From contig RDYL01000004.1 of the NCBI GenBank assembly GCA_004293165.1, positions 1 through 64,000 on the forward strand: 64,000 nucleotides of DNA, written 5' to 3'. The notes under the pieces were generated by a model. The model saw only the letters and a program-made list of their open reading frames with translations, searched no databases and had not been told where the DNA came from. A program made the translations under genes and the position numbers. This stretch comes from Flavobacteriia bacterium (GTDB lineage: Bacteria > Bacteroidota > Bacteroidia > Flavobacteriales > Flavobacteriaceae). Shown one piece after another: positions 26,050 to 34,784 of the stretch. Position 1 is the stretch's first letter. Each line of letters starts with the position of its first letter.

Positions 26050-27432
26050 ATGAATTCGACAAAAAAAATACACTTTGAAATCTCTGAACGCAAAATATTA
26101 TTGCGTGTAATGGATGTTTTTTCGTCCATACTAACTTTAACATTAATAGGGTATTACACAAATTTTCATTATTTCAGAGTTTCAGAAACTAATTTTTATT
26201 GGACCATTGTATTAGCATTTTATATTAGTTTTTTTGGTACTATTTTTGAAATGTATAATTTACAAATTGCTAGTAATCGATTTCAAATTTCAAAAAGTAT
26301 TATTCTTACAACATCTGTAACCGTATTATTTTATTTATTAACACCTTTTTATACTCCGATTTTACCCTCTAATCGTTTGCAAATTTTACTCTTTTTCTTT
26401 TCTATTTTGTTTTCGTTATCTATTTGGCGGTATATTTATATTGTCTTCTTAGCTTCTAATCGATTTATGAAAGAAGTAATTTTTGTTTGTAATAGTAAAG
26501 ATATCAATGATTTATTGAGACAATTAGCAACATTTAATCCTCATTATAAAGTAGTTGGTTATGTAGCTATTGATGAAGTTCCAATTAAAGTAAAAGTAAA
26601 GCGAGTTCTACAAGAAAATTTAGATGAATTTGTTCGTAAAAATAATGTGTCTGAAATAGTAGTTTCCACTATAAATAATAAATTAACATCTGTAGATTTG
26701 TACAATAAGTTATTGCAACTACTTGAAAAGGGAGTAGTAATTAGAAAATACAATCAGGTATATGAGAATACAACTTATCGTTTACCAATAAATTTTGAAG
26801 AGAAGGAATTGTACAAGTTTTTCCCTTTTAGTAGAAGTAATCAAAATAAATTTTTTGTTTTTTACACCCGTTTTTTTGACATTGTTTTTTCAACTCTAGG
26901 TTTGATTTTCTTTTTTTTTATTGCCCCTTTTTTATGGATAATCAACCTTTTTGCTAACAATGGAAGTTTTTTTTACACACAAGTACGGGTTGGTAAAAAT
27001 GGTATTCCCTTTACAATTTATAAAATGAGAACTATGGTGCAAAGCGCTGAGAAAAATGGTGCAGTATTTGCAGTAAGCAATGATAGTAGAATCACTCCTT
27101 TTGGAAAGTTTCTTCGTAAATCACGATTAGATGAATTTCCACAATTTATTAATGTACTAAAAGGTGAAATGTCAATTATAGGTCCTAGACCAGAGCGCCC
27201 TATTTTTGTGGATCAAATTGCAGCGTCAATTCCATTATATCAAACACGTCACGTAATTAAGCCTGGATTAACTGGTTGGGCACAAGTGAATTATCCTTAT
27301 GGCTCTAATTTAGAGGATAGTTTGATGAAATTGCGATACGATTTATATTACATCAAGCATCGAAGTTTGTTTTTAGATGTTGATATTGTAATAAAAACGA
27401 TGAGTACGGTTTTATTCTTTAGAGGGCAATAA
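26050..27432 (+). CDS. Polyprenyl-phosphate sugar-1-phosphate transferase (WbaP/WcaJ type)
   Basis: A 460-residue initiating phosphoglycosyl transferase. The start at 26050 (MNSTKKIHFE) is the first ATG; an upstream in-frame TTG at 26026 is unlikely. Four N-terminal membrane helices (about 20-125) precede a cytoplasmic Rossmann-like CoA-binding-type domain (EVIFVCNSKDINDLLRQL). A further hydrophobic re-entrant segment follows (FFDIVFSTLGLIFFFFIAPF). The catalytic domain has QVRVGKNGIPFTIYKMRTM, the Asp-Glu pair in KSRLDEFPQFINVLKGEMS, IIGPRPERP and KPGLTGWAQVNY. It loads the first sugar-1-phosphate on undecaprenyl phosphate. It is the only intact initiating enzyme in the window, since the shorter one at 2535 is truncated. 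It carries a nine-T tract at 26911-26919. Confidence 0.93.
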   Translation: MNSTKKIHFEISERKILLRVMDVFSSILTLTLIGYYTNFHYFRVSETNFYWTIVLAFYISFFGTIFEMYNLQIASNRFQISKSIILTTSVTVLFYLLTPFYTPILPSNRLQILLFFFSILFSLSIWRYIYIVFLASNRFMKEVIFVCNSKDINDLLRQLATFNPHYKVVGYVAIDEVPIKVKVKRVLQENLDEFVRKNNVSEIVVSTINNKLTSVDLYNKLLQLLEKGVVIRKYNQVYENTTYRLPINFEEKELYKFFPFSRSNQNKFFVFYTRFFDIVFSTLGLIFFFFIAPFLWIINLFANNGSFFYTQVRVGKNGIPFTIYKMRTMVQSAEKNGAVFAVSNDSRITPFGKFLRKSRLDEFPQFINVLKGEMSIIGPRPERPIFVDQIAASIPLYQTRHVIKPGLTGWAQVNYPYGSNLEDSLMKLRYDLYYIKHRSLFLDVDIVIKTMSTVLFFRGQ

Positions 27433-27464
27433 AAATAGTTTAGAAAGTTAAAAATTTTAAGAGT

Positions 27465-28589
27465 TTAAAAGGAAGTACTTTGTTTTGATCTTTTAATTTG
27501 TAACACAATTTTTACTATCCAATAAAAATGAAGTGCTATAAAAGGCCAAACAATTTCCAAATGGATTTTAGTAGTCATATAAGCTAAATAGATAAGCAAC
27601 ATTGCTAGTATGATTTTTCCTAAAAGTATTGTTTTATCTCGATTTTCTTTTTTGTAATACCATACAAAAATCAGTAACAGCGGATTGAATAATAAGATGT
27701 TGTAATTCCATAAGATTTCTTCGTGTAATGAATACAATCCCACTAAAGAGAAGAAAAGACCCAATAATCCAGCAAAGATAAAATAGCTCATTTTTATCCA
27801 TTTTTTATTCAAAAGCACTAAAAATAAAAGCACTGTAATTAATGAATAAATAGAGTTGAACCAATTAAAATGAGTTTCAGGTTTGGTTACTTGAAGAATT
27901 TTAGCATCACTCTTCTCAATTTTATTTCCATTTACTTTTGTTGTTGAAATAGCTTCTTTGAATTCATAGGGTAAGAATAGACGCGTTCCAGGTTTGTCAA
28001 CTTTGGTACCAAATATCAATTGAATGCCTAATTTCATATAAAAATTAGTCATGTACGGATATAAAATTTCTCGGTAAGATTGATTTGATGTGTTTGATTT
28101 GATGTATTCTTTTCCTAAAATAGTATTGATTTTATCCACAACCATTGTTGTACAATTTCTGTCTATGAATTTGTAAGTATAAAAGCGTTCATCACTGTAA
28201 ACTGAATGGTTTAATTGTTGAAATAGTCTATTTATTTGATTTGGATTTAGCTGTAATTCTTGCTCAATTATTTCACGATTTTCCACTTGATAGTTGTAAT
28301 AAAAGTCAATAAAACTTCCATTAGTAACAAAATATTGCAAATCCCCTTTAATGAATCGGCCTATAAAGTTGGGCGTACTAAAATCAAAAGCACCATAATT
28401 ATAAACCACATCAAGATTGTTTAAACTGTCTTGAATGCGAATGCCAGTATGTCCATACATCGCATAGGATTCTGGTCCTAAACCACAAGTTAAAATACTA
28501 ACTTTTGCTTGGTTTGAGAGCGAAATATTTTGGGAAAACCCATTAAAAGAAATTAAAATAAGTAGAGCGAAAAGTATTTTTTTTGTCAT
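27465..28589 (-). CDS. DUF4105/Lnb-type protein (putative lipoprotein N-acyltransferase)
   Basis: A 374-residue protein with a signal peptide (residues 1-19). Its periplasmic N-terminal domain has LTCGLGPESYAMYGHTGIRI, VVYNYGAFDFSTPNFIGRF and FIDRNCTTMVVDKI, and four or five membrane helices follow after about residue 240. This architecture is DUF4105. The domain is now called the Lnb N-terminal periplasmic domain, after the Bacteroides enzyme reported to complete lipoprotein N-acylation. The His in YGHTG and the Cys in RNCTT are likely catalytic. The PorV/PorQ-family gene lies 44 bp upstream on the same strand. Assignment of the activity to this protein is by family only. Confidence 0.8.
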   Translation of the reverse strand: MTKKILFALLILISFNGFSQNISLSNQAKVSILTCGLGPESYAMYGHTGIRIQDSLNNLDVVYNYGAFDFSTPNFIGRFIKGDLQYFVTNGSFIDFYYNYQVENREIIEQELQLNPNQINRLFQQLNHSVYSDERFYTYKFIDRNCTTMVVDKINTILGKEYIKSNTSNQSYREILYPYMTNFYMKLGIQLIFGTKVDKPGTRLFLPYEFKEAISTTKVNGNKIEKSDAKILQVTKPETHFNWFNSIYSLITVLLFLVLLNKKWIKMSYFIFAGLLGLFFSLVGLYSLHEEILWNYNILLFNPLLLIFVWYYKKENRDKTILLGKIILAMLLIYLAYMTTKIHLEIVWPFIALHFYWIVKIVLQIKRSKQSTSF

Positions 28590-28633
28590 TTTATAAAGTC
28601 TTTCGTCTTGTTTCTTTTCTCTTGCTTCTATAA

Positions 28634-29713
28634 TTATCTAAACAATTCCCAATCTACTTTTAATGAAAATATATTGGAGTATAATGCGGCGCTTTGATCG
28701 CCTAGATCTGTTAATGCATAATCTACTTGAATACCTTTGTATTTAAATCCTATCCCAATATTTGGTTGAAAACTAAGTTTTTTAGAATCGTCTATTTGTG
28801 TTATTTGTTGAAAATTACCAACGCCGGCTCTTAAATAAACCAAATTAATATAGCCAAATTCCAATCCAATTGCAGGATCAATACTTACGGTATTTGTTGA
28901 AATAATATCATTAGTTCTAGAAAATTGCATGTTTAAATTGGTTGCTGCTAAAATACTGTAATCGTAACGGATTATCCATTTTTTTGACATTCCTAATTGC
29001 GCTTTTGGTAGTGTAATTTCACTGGTTTCGGGCAATTCCTGATTTTCGCCCGGAATGGCATCGGCAATTTCTTGAAACTTTTCTTCGTCTATTGTCCAAG
29101 TGTTGTAAGTAGTAGTTATGTCGCGAAGCATTAAGCCAAATTTCCAATCTTCGTCCTCACTAATGTATTGAATACCTAGGTCTAGTCCAAATCCCCATGA
29201 ATTGGCAAAATCCCCAATTACTCTGCGAATTACTTTTGCATTGACACCATAATTTAATCCTTCAATGGGTAAGCTTCTAGCATACGAGGCGGTAAAAGCA
29301 TAATCTGCGGTAGAAAAAAGTGAAATTCTATTGTAATCAATGTTGCCTTCGCTATCAATTAATTGGGTCGTGTTTAATATGTCATCCACGCCAAAACGTA
29401 TAATCGATATTCCCACAGCACTTTGATCATCTATTGGCATTGCAAAACCGGCATAATCATATTGTGCAATATTTGCAAAATAGCTAGCGTGCATTAATGA
29501 AAACTGTTTGTCTTCTAGTTTTAATAAACCAGCCGGATTCCAGTACCCAGAATTTACGTCGCCGGAATGAGATACCACAGCGTTAGCCATTCCTAATGCA
29601 GCTGCATCTACGCCAATATTCATAAAATCATTTGAATATTTTCTAACGGTTTGCCCATAAGCTATGCAGCTAAATCCAAGTAGAAGATATAAAGTGGTCT
29701 TTTTCAATGCCAA
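28634..29713 (-). CDS. PorV/PorQ-family outer-membrane protein
   Basis: A 359-residue protein with a signal peptide (LLLGFSCIAYGQ) and a FadL-like barrel. The N-terminal part of the mature protein has the family pattern IGVDAAALGMANAVVSHSGDVNSGYWNPAGLL. Repeated beta strands follow, with a conserved IGFKYKGIQVDYALTDLGD near the C-terminus. PorV/PorQ proteins act with the type IX secretion system, PorV as a shuttle for secreted cargo and PorQ in anchoring. This one is a family member but cannot be called PorV itself. It is transcribed toward the DUF4105 gene and is divergent from pssA. A near-consensus box (CATCTTTG) lies just upstream. Confidence 0.82.
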   Translation of the reverse strand: MALKKTTLYLLLGFSCIAYGQTVRKYSNDFMNIGVDAAALGMANAVVSHSGDVNSGYWNPAGLLKLEDKQFSLMHASYFANIAQYDYAGFAMPIDDQSAVGISIIRFGVDDILNTTQLIDSEGNIDYNRISLFSTADYAFTASYARSLPIEGLNYGVNAKVIRRVIGDFANSWGFGLDLGIQYISEDEDWKFGLMLRDITTTYNTWTIDEEKFQEIADAIPGENQELPETSEITLPKAQLGMSKKWIIRYDYSILAATNLNMQFSRTNDIISTNTVSIDPAIGLEFGYINLVYLRAGVGNFQQITQIDDSKKLSFQPNIGIGFKYKGIQVDYALTDLGDQSAALYSNIFSLKVDWELFR

Positions 29714-29834
29714 TTTTTTTACAAAGATGAAATAAATTTCTTAAATAGTAAACTCTAAAAGTATTAACTTATTGTATTACATTTGCTGTATATTATTTAA
29801 GGCTTTGCATTAGCCGTATTTTAAACCTATTTGT

Positions 29835-30578
29835 ATGCAAATTAAAAAACATATTCCCAATCTTATCACCCTACTAAATCTTACATGTGGATTGTTAGCT
29901 GTTATAGCAATATTTAGAGATCAAGAAGCTGAAGCATTTTGGTTTGTTTGTTTAGGTATTTTCTTTGATTTTTGGGACGGTTTTTTTGCTAGAAAGTATA
30001 ATGTTTCTGGTGATTTAGGATTACAGTTGGATTCGTTGGCAGATATGGTTACTTGTGGGGTTGTCCCGGGTTTGATGATTTTTAAATTAATTGAGAATTT
30101 ACAAATTGATAGTACATCTCCATATTTTTTAACAGAAGATACATGGTATATGGGATTTGTACCTTATTTAGGTTTTTTAATCACATTAGCTTCATGTTAT
30201 CGTTTAGCAAAATTTAATATTGATACTCGTCAGACAGATTCTTTTATTGGATTACCTACACCCGCAAATGCTATGTTTATTATGAGTTTGCCAATGATAA
30301 GATTTTCTTACGAAGATCAATGGGCAGGAATGTTAGTTAAAAATCCATTTATACTTTTAGCTATAACAATAATAAGTGCTTATATTCTAAATGCCGAAAT
30401 TCCTTTATTTTCATTAAAAATAAAAGAGTTTACTTGGGCAAAATATAAAATGCAAATTTTGTTTTTAATTGGGTCGTTGTTTTCTTTTTCGCTACTAGGT
30501 TTCGTAGCCATTCCGTTGATTATTATCAGTTATGTATTGGTTTCTGTAATCAGTAATAAAATGATGGCTAAAGAGTAA
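29835..30578 (+). CDS. pssA: CDP-diacylglycerol--serine O-phosphatidyltransferase
   Basis: A 247-residue membrane enzyme making phosphatidylserine, the precursor of phosphatidylethanolamine. It starts with KKHIPNLITLLNLTCGLLAV. It contains the full CDP-alcohol phosphotransferase signature DG-x2-AR-x8-G-x3-D-x3-D (DGFFARKYNVSGDLGLQLDS, then LAD). Hydrophobic helices continue to the C-terminus. Its TAA overlaps the ATG of the GH25 gene by one base, so the two are probably cotranscribed. Confidence 0.93.
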   Translation: MQIKKHIPNLITLLNLTCGLLAVIAIFRDQEAEAFWFVCLGIFFDFWDGFFARKYNVSGDLGLQLDSLADMVTCGVVPGLMIFKLIENLQIDSTSPYFLTEDTWYMGFVPYLGFLITLASCYRLAKFNIDTRQTDSFIGLPTPANAMFIMSLPMIRFSYEDQWAGMLVKNPFILLAITIISAYILNAEIPLFSLKIKEFTWAKYKMQILFLIGSLFSFSLLGFVAIPLIIISYVLVSVISNKMMAKE

Positions 30579-31429
30579 TGGCTTCCAAAATTTATAGAAA
30601 AAAATATCCTTCCAAACAAAAATCCAATTCGATAAGCAAATGGGTTATTAGGTTTTTTGTATTTGTATTTATCTTTTTTGTTCTCTTAGGAATCTATAAA
30701 TTTAGAGATGGATTTTTATATTATTTAGGGTTTAAAACTGATAAATATTCTCATGAATTGTCTGCTGATGAACGCAAATTAGCAGATATTAGAATTTATG
30801 AAGTGTTGCATAAACACGATAATAAAGCCATTGGTTTTGATGTTTCAGAATATCAAAGCGAAATCGATTGGGAGCAAACCTACCATATCGATGAATCGTT
30901 TGAATTGTCTTTTGTTTTTATTCGTGCTACCGCTGGAAAAAACAAAACTGATAAAAGATTTAAGGAAAATTGGGAAGCCTCAAAAAAACGTCAATTGATT
31001 CGCGGTGCTTATCATTATTATCGTCCCAACGAAAATTCGATCGAACAAGCTGAAAATTTCATCAAAAACGTAAAATTAGAAAAAGGCGATTTACCACCAG
31101 TATTAGATATTGAAAAGTTGCCAAGAAAACAATCTATTGATAGTTTGAAAGTAGGATTGCGTCGTTGGTTAAAAAAAGTTGAAAAACATTACAAGGTAAA
31201 ACCAATTATTTATTCGGGAGAAAGTTATTATACTGATTTTTTGAGAGAAGAATTTTCAGAATACCCGCTTTGGATTGCTAATTATAATTTTTGGCGAAAC
31301 GATTTAGAATCGGATTGGCAGTTTTGGCAATTCACAGAGAAAGCTCAAATTACAGGTGTTCAAGGTATGGTGGATTTGAATATTTTTAATGGAGATAAAA
31401 ACAAGTTGTTGTTGAAGTGTATGCGGTGA
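30578..31429 (+). CDS. GH25-family lysozyme, membrane-anchored
   Basis: A 283-residue protein with one N-terminal membrane anchor (residues about 22-45, WVIRFFVFVFIFFVLLGIY) after a basic cytoplasmic tip. The GH25 muramidase domain follows: AIGFDVSEYQSEIDWEQ, FVFIRATAGKNKTDKRFKENW, IRGAYHYYRPNENS, and the catalytic-type acidic run LPPVLDIEKL. Near the C-terminus are YPLWIANYNF and WQFWQFTEKAQITGVQGMVDLNIFNG. It should cleave the peptidoglycan glycan backbone during envelope growth. The start overlaps the end of pssA (TAATG). Confidence 0.9.
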   Translation: MASKIYRKKYPSKQKSNSISKWVIRFFVFVFIFFVLLGIYKFRDGFLYYLGFKTDKYSHELSADERKLADIRIYEVLHKHDNKAIGFDVSEYQSEIDWEQTYHIDESFELSFVFIRATAGKNKTDKRFKENWEASKKRQLIRGAYHYYRPNENSIEQAENFIKNVKLEKGDLPPVLDIEKLPRKQSIDSLKVGLRRWLKKVEKHYKVKPIIYSGESYYTDFLREEFSEYPLWIANYNFWRNDLESDWQFWQFTEKAQITGVQGMVDLNIFNGDKNKLLLKCMR

Positions 31430-31433
31430 TTTT

Positions 31434-31654
31434 TAACCACTAAGGTCACAAAGAATGCACAATGCACTATTCTTTAAACACATAGCCACCATTGTTTTGC
31501 TTTCTGTTAATAGTCGTTTCACTTGACATAGATCACATTAGAATAGATGCTTAGTTTGTCATGCTATCAATTATCTCTTGAACCGAAAAAATACTTTTAA
31601 AGAAAGAAATCTTAGTGTAACTTCGTGTTAAACTTCGTGAAACTTTGTGTACCC
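31434..31654 (+). repeat. Intergenic stretch with eroded dispersed repeats
   Basis: The 233 bp after the lysozyme gene hold no gene but three repeat-like elements. The first is the complement of TTGTG..TTAGTGGTTA at 31434-31451, matching 3165-3182. The second is a 24-base word at 31559-31582 matching 1035-1058 with three differences. The third is four CTTnGTG units starting at 31611, 31621, 31633 and 31643, spaced 10-12 bp apart. This composition is that of the degenerate interspersed sequences seen between flavobacterial genes. No hairpin terminator for lptB was found here. Confidence 0.5.
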
Positions 31655-31662
31655 AAAAAAAA

Positions 31663-32460
31663 CTACTCTTTATTTAAATTTAATTCTCCTTTACCATGAA
31701 TGATGGTTGTTTTTGGAGCATCAAAATCAATTTTTGTTTTACGTAATTCGAAATTTTGTCCAAGGTAAACTCGTCTTACCATTTCGTCTGCTACTAATTC
31801 TTCTGGTTTTCCAGCCTTTAGAATTCCACCTTCAAACATTAAGTAAGTTTTATCAGTAATGGCTAACGTTTCTTGTACGTTGTGGTCGGTGATTAAAATC
31901 CCGATATTTTTATTTTTTAATTGGGCTACAATTCGTTGAATATCTTCTACCGCAACTGGGTCAACTCCTGCAAAAGGTTCGTCTAAAAGAATAAATTTAG
32001 GATCGGTTGCTAAAGCGCGCGCAATTTCAGTACGACGACGTTCACCACCCGAAAGTAAATCACCACGATTGGTACGAATATGTTCCAATGCGAACTCTGC
32101 AATTAATTCTTCCATTTTAGCTTCTTGCGCTTCTTTAGAAAGTGATGTCAATTGCAAAACACTTAATATATTATCTTCGATACTTAATTTTCTAAAAACA
32201 GAAGCTTCTTGAGCTAAATAGCCAATCCCATTTTGTGCGCGTTTGTACATTGGGAAGTTAGTAATATCCATATCATCTAAATAAATATTGCCGCTATTTG
32301 GTTTTACTAAACCTACAATCATGTAGAATGAAGTGGTTTTTCCAGCTCCGTTTGGGCCTAATAAACCTACGATTTCACCTTGATTTACTTCAACGGAAAT
32401 CCCTTTTACTACACTTCTTTTTTTATAGGTTTTAACTAAATTTTCTGCTCTAAGCTTCAT
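31663..32460 (-). CDS. lptB: LPS export ABC transporter ATPase
   Basis: A 265-residue cytoplasmic ATPase powering LPS extraction from the inner membrane with LptF/LptG. Features are Walker [20 protein letters not shown], the Q-loop with [17 protein letters not shown] (diagnostic of LptB), signature [16 protein letters not shown], Walker [14 protein letters not shown] and the H-loop [11 protein letters not shown]. The C-terminal extension after [11 protein letters not shown] is a little longer than in E. coli. It lies in a minus-strand group with an AhpD-like gene, tatC and kdsD; kdsD also serves LPS synthesis. Confidence 0.93.
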   Translation of the reverse strand: MKLRAENLVKTYKKRSVVKGISVEVNQGEIVGLLGPNGAGKTTSFYMIVGLVKPNSGNIYLDDMDITNFPMYKRAQNGIGYLAQEASVFRKLSIEDNILSVLQLTSLSKEAQEAKMEELIAEFALEHIRTNRGDLLSGGERRRTEIARALATDPKFILLDEPFAGVDPVAVEDIQRIVAQLKNKNIGILITDHNVQETLAITDKTYLMFEGGILKAGKPEELVADEMVRRVYLGQNFELRKTKIDFDAPKTTIIHGKGELNLNKE

Positions 32461-32581
32461 AGTGTGGTTATGAGTTTAAAAGGTTATGAGTTTAAAAGAC
32501 ATTATGATACAAATAAACAAATAAACAATTTAACAGTTAAACGAATTAACAATAATTTATTTTCTGCCTACTGAATTCTGT

Positions 32582-32932
32582 TTATTGAACACTTTCTTCA
32601 AGTGCTTCCCAAAATTCATAAGCTCTTCTTAAATGAGGAATTACAATCGTTCCGCCTACTAAAGTTGCAATTCCCATGCTTTCCATCATTTCTTCTTTAG
32701 TAACGCCATTTTTATAGGCGGTTTCTAAATGGTATTTGATGCAATCATCGCAACGTAAAACGGCTGAAGCTACTAAGCCTAGAAGCTCTTTGGTTTTTAC
32801 ATCTAAAGCACCTTCCATGTAAGCATTTGTATCTACATTGAAAATTCTTTTGATGACTTTGTTGTTGTCAGCTAATAATTTTTTGTTCATTTTTGAACGG
32901 TAATCGTTGAATTCTTTTACTAAATCTGCCAT
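32582..32932 (-). CDS. AhpD-like carboxymuconolactone decarboxylase-family protein
   Basis: A 116-residue all-helical protein with the CMD/AhpD redox motif CDDCIKYHLETAYKNG followed by EEMMESMGIATLVGG. Family members form oligomers and use the Cys-x-x-Cys-x3-His motif in peroxide reduction or related chemistry. The substrate here is unknown. It starts 2 bp after the stop of tatC and is probably in the same transcript. A conserved Tat-AhpD-LptB order is usual in flavobacteria, as I recall. Confidence 0.87.
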   Translation of the reverse strand: MADLVKEFNDYRSKMNKKLLADNNKVIKRIFNVDTNAYMEGALDVKTKELLGLVASAVLRCDDCIKYHLETAYKNGVTKEEMMESMGIATLVGGTIVIPHLRRAYEFWEALEESVQ

Positions 32933-32934
32933 TT

Positions 32935-33756
32935 TTATGCGTTTAATTTTTCTCTTTCTTGACTTCTTACTACTAAAACACTGATTAATATACTAGCTTC
33001 GTAGAGTATCATAATTGGAATTGTAACAATAATTTGACTTAATACATCTGGTGGTGTTATAATTGCTGCCACAATTAACACTATGACTAAAGTGTATTTT
33101 CGGTACTTTCTTAAAAATTCTGGAGTTACCAATCCTATTTTCGTAAGGAAGAAAATAATAATTGGTAATTCAAACAACAATCCACTAGCAATTGCTGATG
33201 TTTTCATTAAGCTAATGTACGAGTCAATATCTATTGAATTGCTGATTTCTGGACTCACAATATAGCTTGCAAAGAATTGAACTGATAATGGTGCAATTAA
33301 ATAATAGCCAAATAATACGCCAACAAAGAATAAGAACGAAGAAACAATGATAAAAGATACAGCATATTTTCTTTCTTTTTCATAGAGCGCAGGACTTATG
33401 AATTTCCAAATTTCCCATAAAATGAAAGGAAATGCAAAAATGAATCCTACAGTTATGGAAGTCCACATGTGCATTGAAAATTGTCCGCCCATTTCTCTAT
33501 TTTGGATAGGGAGATTGATTTCTGTTATGCACATTGTTTCTTGCATATCAACATATTTTCCCAATTCACAGAAGAACTGATAGGTAACAAAATCAGGACT
33601 TTTGGGGCCAAAAATAATTTCGTTAAAAATAAAATCACTAAAGAAAAAAGCAACAACACCGCCAATTAAAATGGCAGCCGAACTTCTAACTAATAACCAA
33701 CGTAATTCCTCGAGATGATCTAAAAACGACATCTCTTTTATGTTTTTTTCTGCCAT
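32935..33756 (-). CDS. tatC: Twin-arginine translocase subunit TatC
   Basis: A 273-residue inner-membrane receptor of the Tat pathway. It begins with the hallmark MSFLDHLEELRWLLVRSSAAI, whose conserved glutamates bind twin-arginine signals. Six membrane helices follow, with FWEIWKFISPALYEKERKY, YLIAPLSVQFFASY, FELPIIIFFLTKIGLVTP and VLIVAAIITPPDVLSQI. An insert around residues 60-75 is common in Bacteroidota. The ATG overlaps the kdsD stop by one base. No tatA is in the window. Confidence 0.95.
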   Translation of the reverse strand: MAEKNIKEMSFLDHLEELRWLLVRSSAAILIGGVVAFFFSDFIFNEIIFGPKSPDFVTYQFFCELGKYVDMQETMCITEINLPIQNREMGGQFSMHMWTSITVGFIFAFPFILWEIWKFISPALYEKERKYAVSFIIVSSFLFFVGVLFGYYLIAPLSVQFFASYIVSPEISNSIDIDSYISLMKTSAIASGLLFELPIIIFFLTKIGLVTPEFLRKYRKYTLVIVLIVAAIITPPDVLSQIIVTIPIMILYEASILISVLVVRSQEREKLNA

Positions 33757-34721
33757 TATACGATTCCTTCTTTTAAAATATCGTGTAAGTGAAGTATTCC
33801 TTTGTATTCGTTATTGTCAATTACTACTAATTGGGTAATGGAGTTGTTTTCCAAAATGTCTAAAGCTTCCGATACAAGAACAGTAGAATTGATATTTTTA
33901 GGGTTTTTAGTCATAATATCATTGGCTGTTAAATCTGTAAAAGTGTCTCTCGTGTTTAACATTCTACGAATATCGCCATCCGTTACGATACCAATAACCT
34001 GATTATTTTCAATAACAGCGGTTACTCCTAAACGTTTTTCCGAGATTTCCATGATTACTTTTTTGATGGATGCATCTGGAGTCACCATAGGTTTGTGAGT
34101 AGTATCTAACATGTCTTTTACGCGTAGCAATAATTTTTTTCCTAATGCGCCGCCAGGATGATATACTGCAAAATCTTCACTTTTAAAGTTGCGCATTTCC
34201 ATTAAACAAACCGCTAAAGCATCTCCTAAAACTAGTTGTGCGGTAGTGCTGTTAGTGGGTGCTAAATTATTTGGACAAGCCTCACTTTCTACATAAGCAT
34301 GTAAAATGTAATGAGATTCTTTTCCTAAGAACGAATTCTTATCGGCTGTCATACCTATTAAAGTATTTCCAAATCGTTTTAATAAGGGAGCTAAAACTTT
34401 TATTTCAGGACTGTTGCCGCTTTTTGAAATACAAATTACAATATCTTCAGGTTGTACCATGCCTAAATCACCATGAACGGCTTCAGCAGCATGTAAAAAC
34501 ATAGAAGGAGTGCCCGTTGAATTCAAAGTAGCAACAATTTTTTGAGCGATTAAGGCGCTTTTTCCAATTCCAGTTACTACAAGTCTTCCTTTGGTGTTGT
34601 ATATCTCCGTAACACTTTTAGCAAAGTCAGCATCTAAGTAGTTTACTAAGTTTTCAATGCTTTGGCTTTCAGAAAGTAAGGTTCGTTTAGCTGTTGCTAA
34701 AATGGTTTCAATTGTGCTCAA
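33756..34721 (-). CDS. kdsD: Arabinose-5-phosphate isomerase (KpsF/GutQ family)
   Basis: A 321-residue enzyme converting ribulose-5-phosphate to arabinose-5-phosphate, the precursor of Kdo in LPS. The N-terminal SIS domain has VTGIGKSALIAQKIVATLNSTG, MFLHAAEAVHGDLGM and ICISKSGNSPEI. Two CBS domains follow (about 205-321, with VTDGDIRRML and ILHLHDILKEGIV). The gene is divergent from recQ. Two -7 boxes sit back to back between them, this gene's at 34777-34784. The gene is translationally linked to tatC by a one-base overlap. Confidence 0.94.
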   Translation of the reverse strand: MSTIETILATAKRTLLSESQSIENLVNYLDADFAKSVTEIYNTKGRLVVTGIGKSALIAQKIVATLNSTGTPSMFLHAAEAVHGDLGMVQPEDIVICISKSGNSPEIKVLAPLLKRFGNTLIGMTADKNSFLGKESHYILHAYVESEACPNNLAPTNSTTAQLVLGDALAVCLMEMRNFKSEDFAVYHPGGALGKKLLLRVKDMLDTTHKPMVTPDASIKKVIMEISEKRLGVTAVIENNQVIGIVTDGDIRRMLNTRDTFTDLTANDIMTKNPKNINSTVLVSEALDILENNSITQLVVIDNNEYKGILHLHDILKEGIV

Positions 34722-34768
34722 AATAGAAATATTAAAAAATTTGTATGTATAAAAGAAATTCGTATCTT

Positions 34769-34776
34769 TATGTTTG
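34769..34776 (+). promoter_or_regulatory. Promoter -7 box (TATGTTTG) of recQ
   Basis: An exact TAnnTTTG match 30 bp upstream of the recQ ATG, directly abutting the minus-strand box at 34777-34784. A TTTG at 34740-34743 could be the -33 element, although the 25-bp spacing is long. Confidence 0.6.
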
Positions 34777-34784
34777 CAAATTTA
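34777..34784 (-). promoter_or_regulatory. Promoter -7 box (TAAATTTG) of kdsD
   Basis: The plus strand reads CAAATTTA, i.e. TAAATTTG on the minus strand, 55 bp upstream of the kdsD ATG. With the recQ box it forms the near-palindrome TATGTTTGCAAATTTA. Confidence 0.6.
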
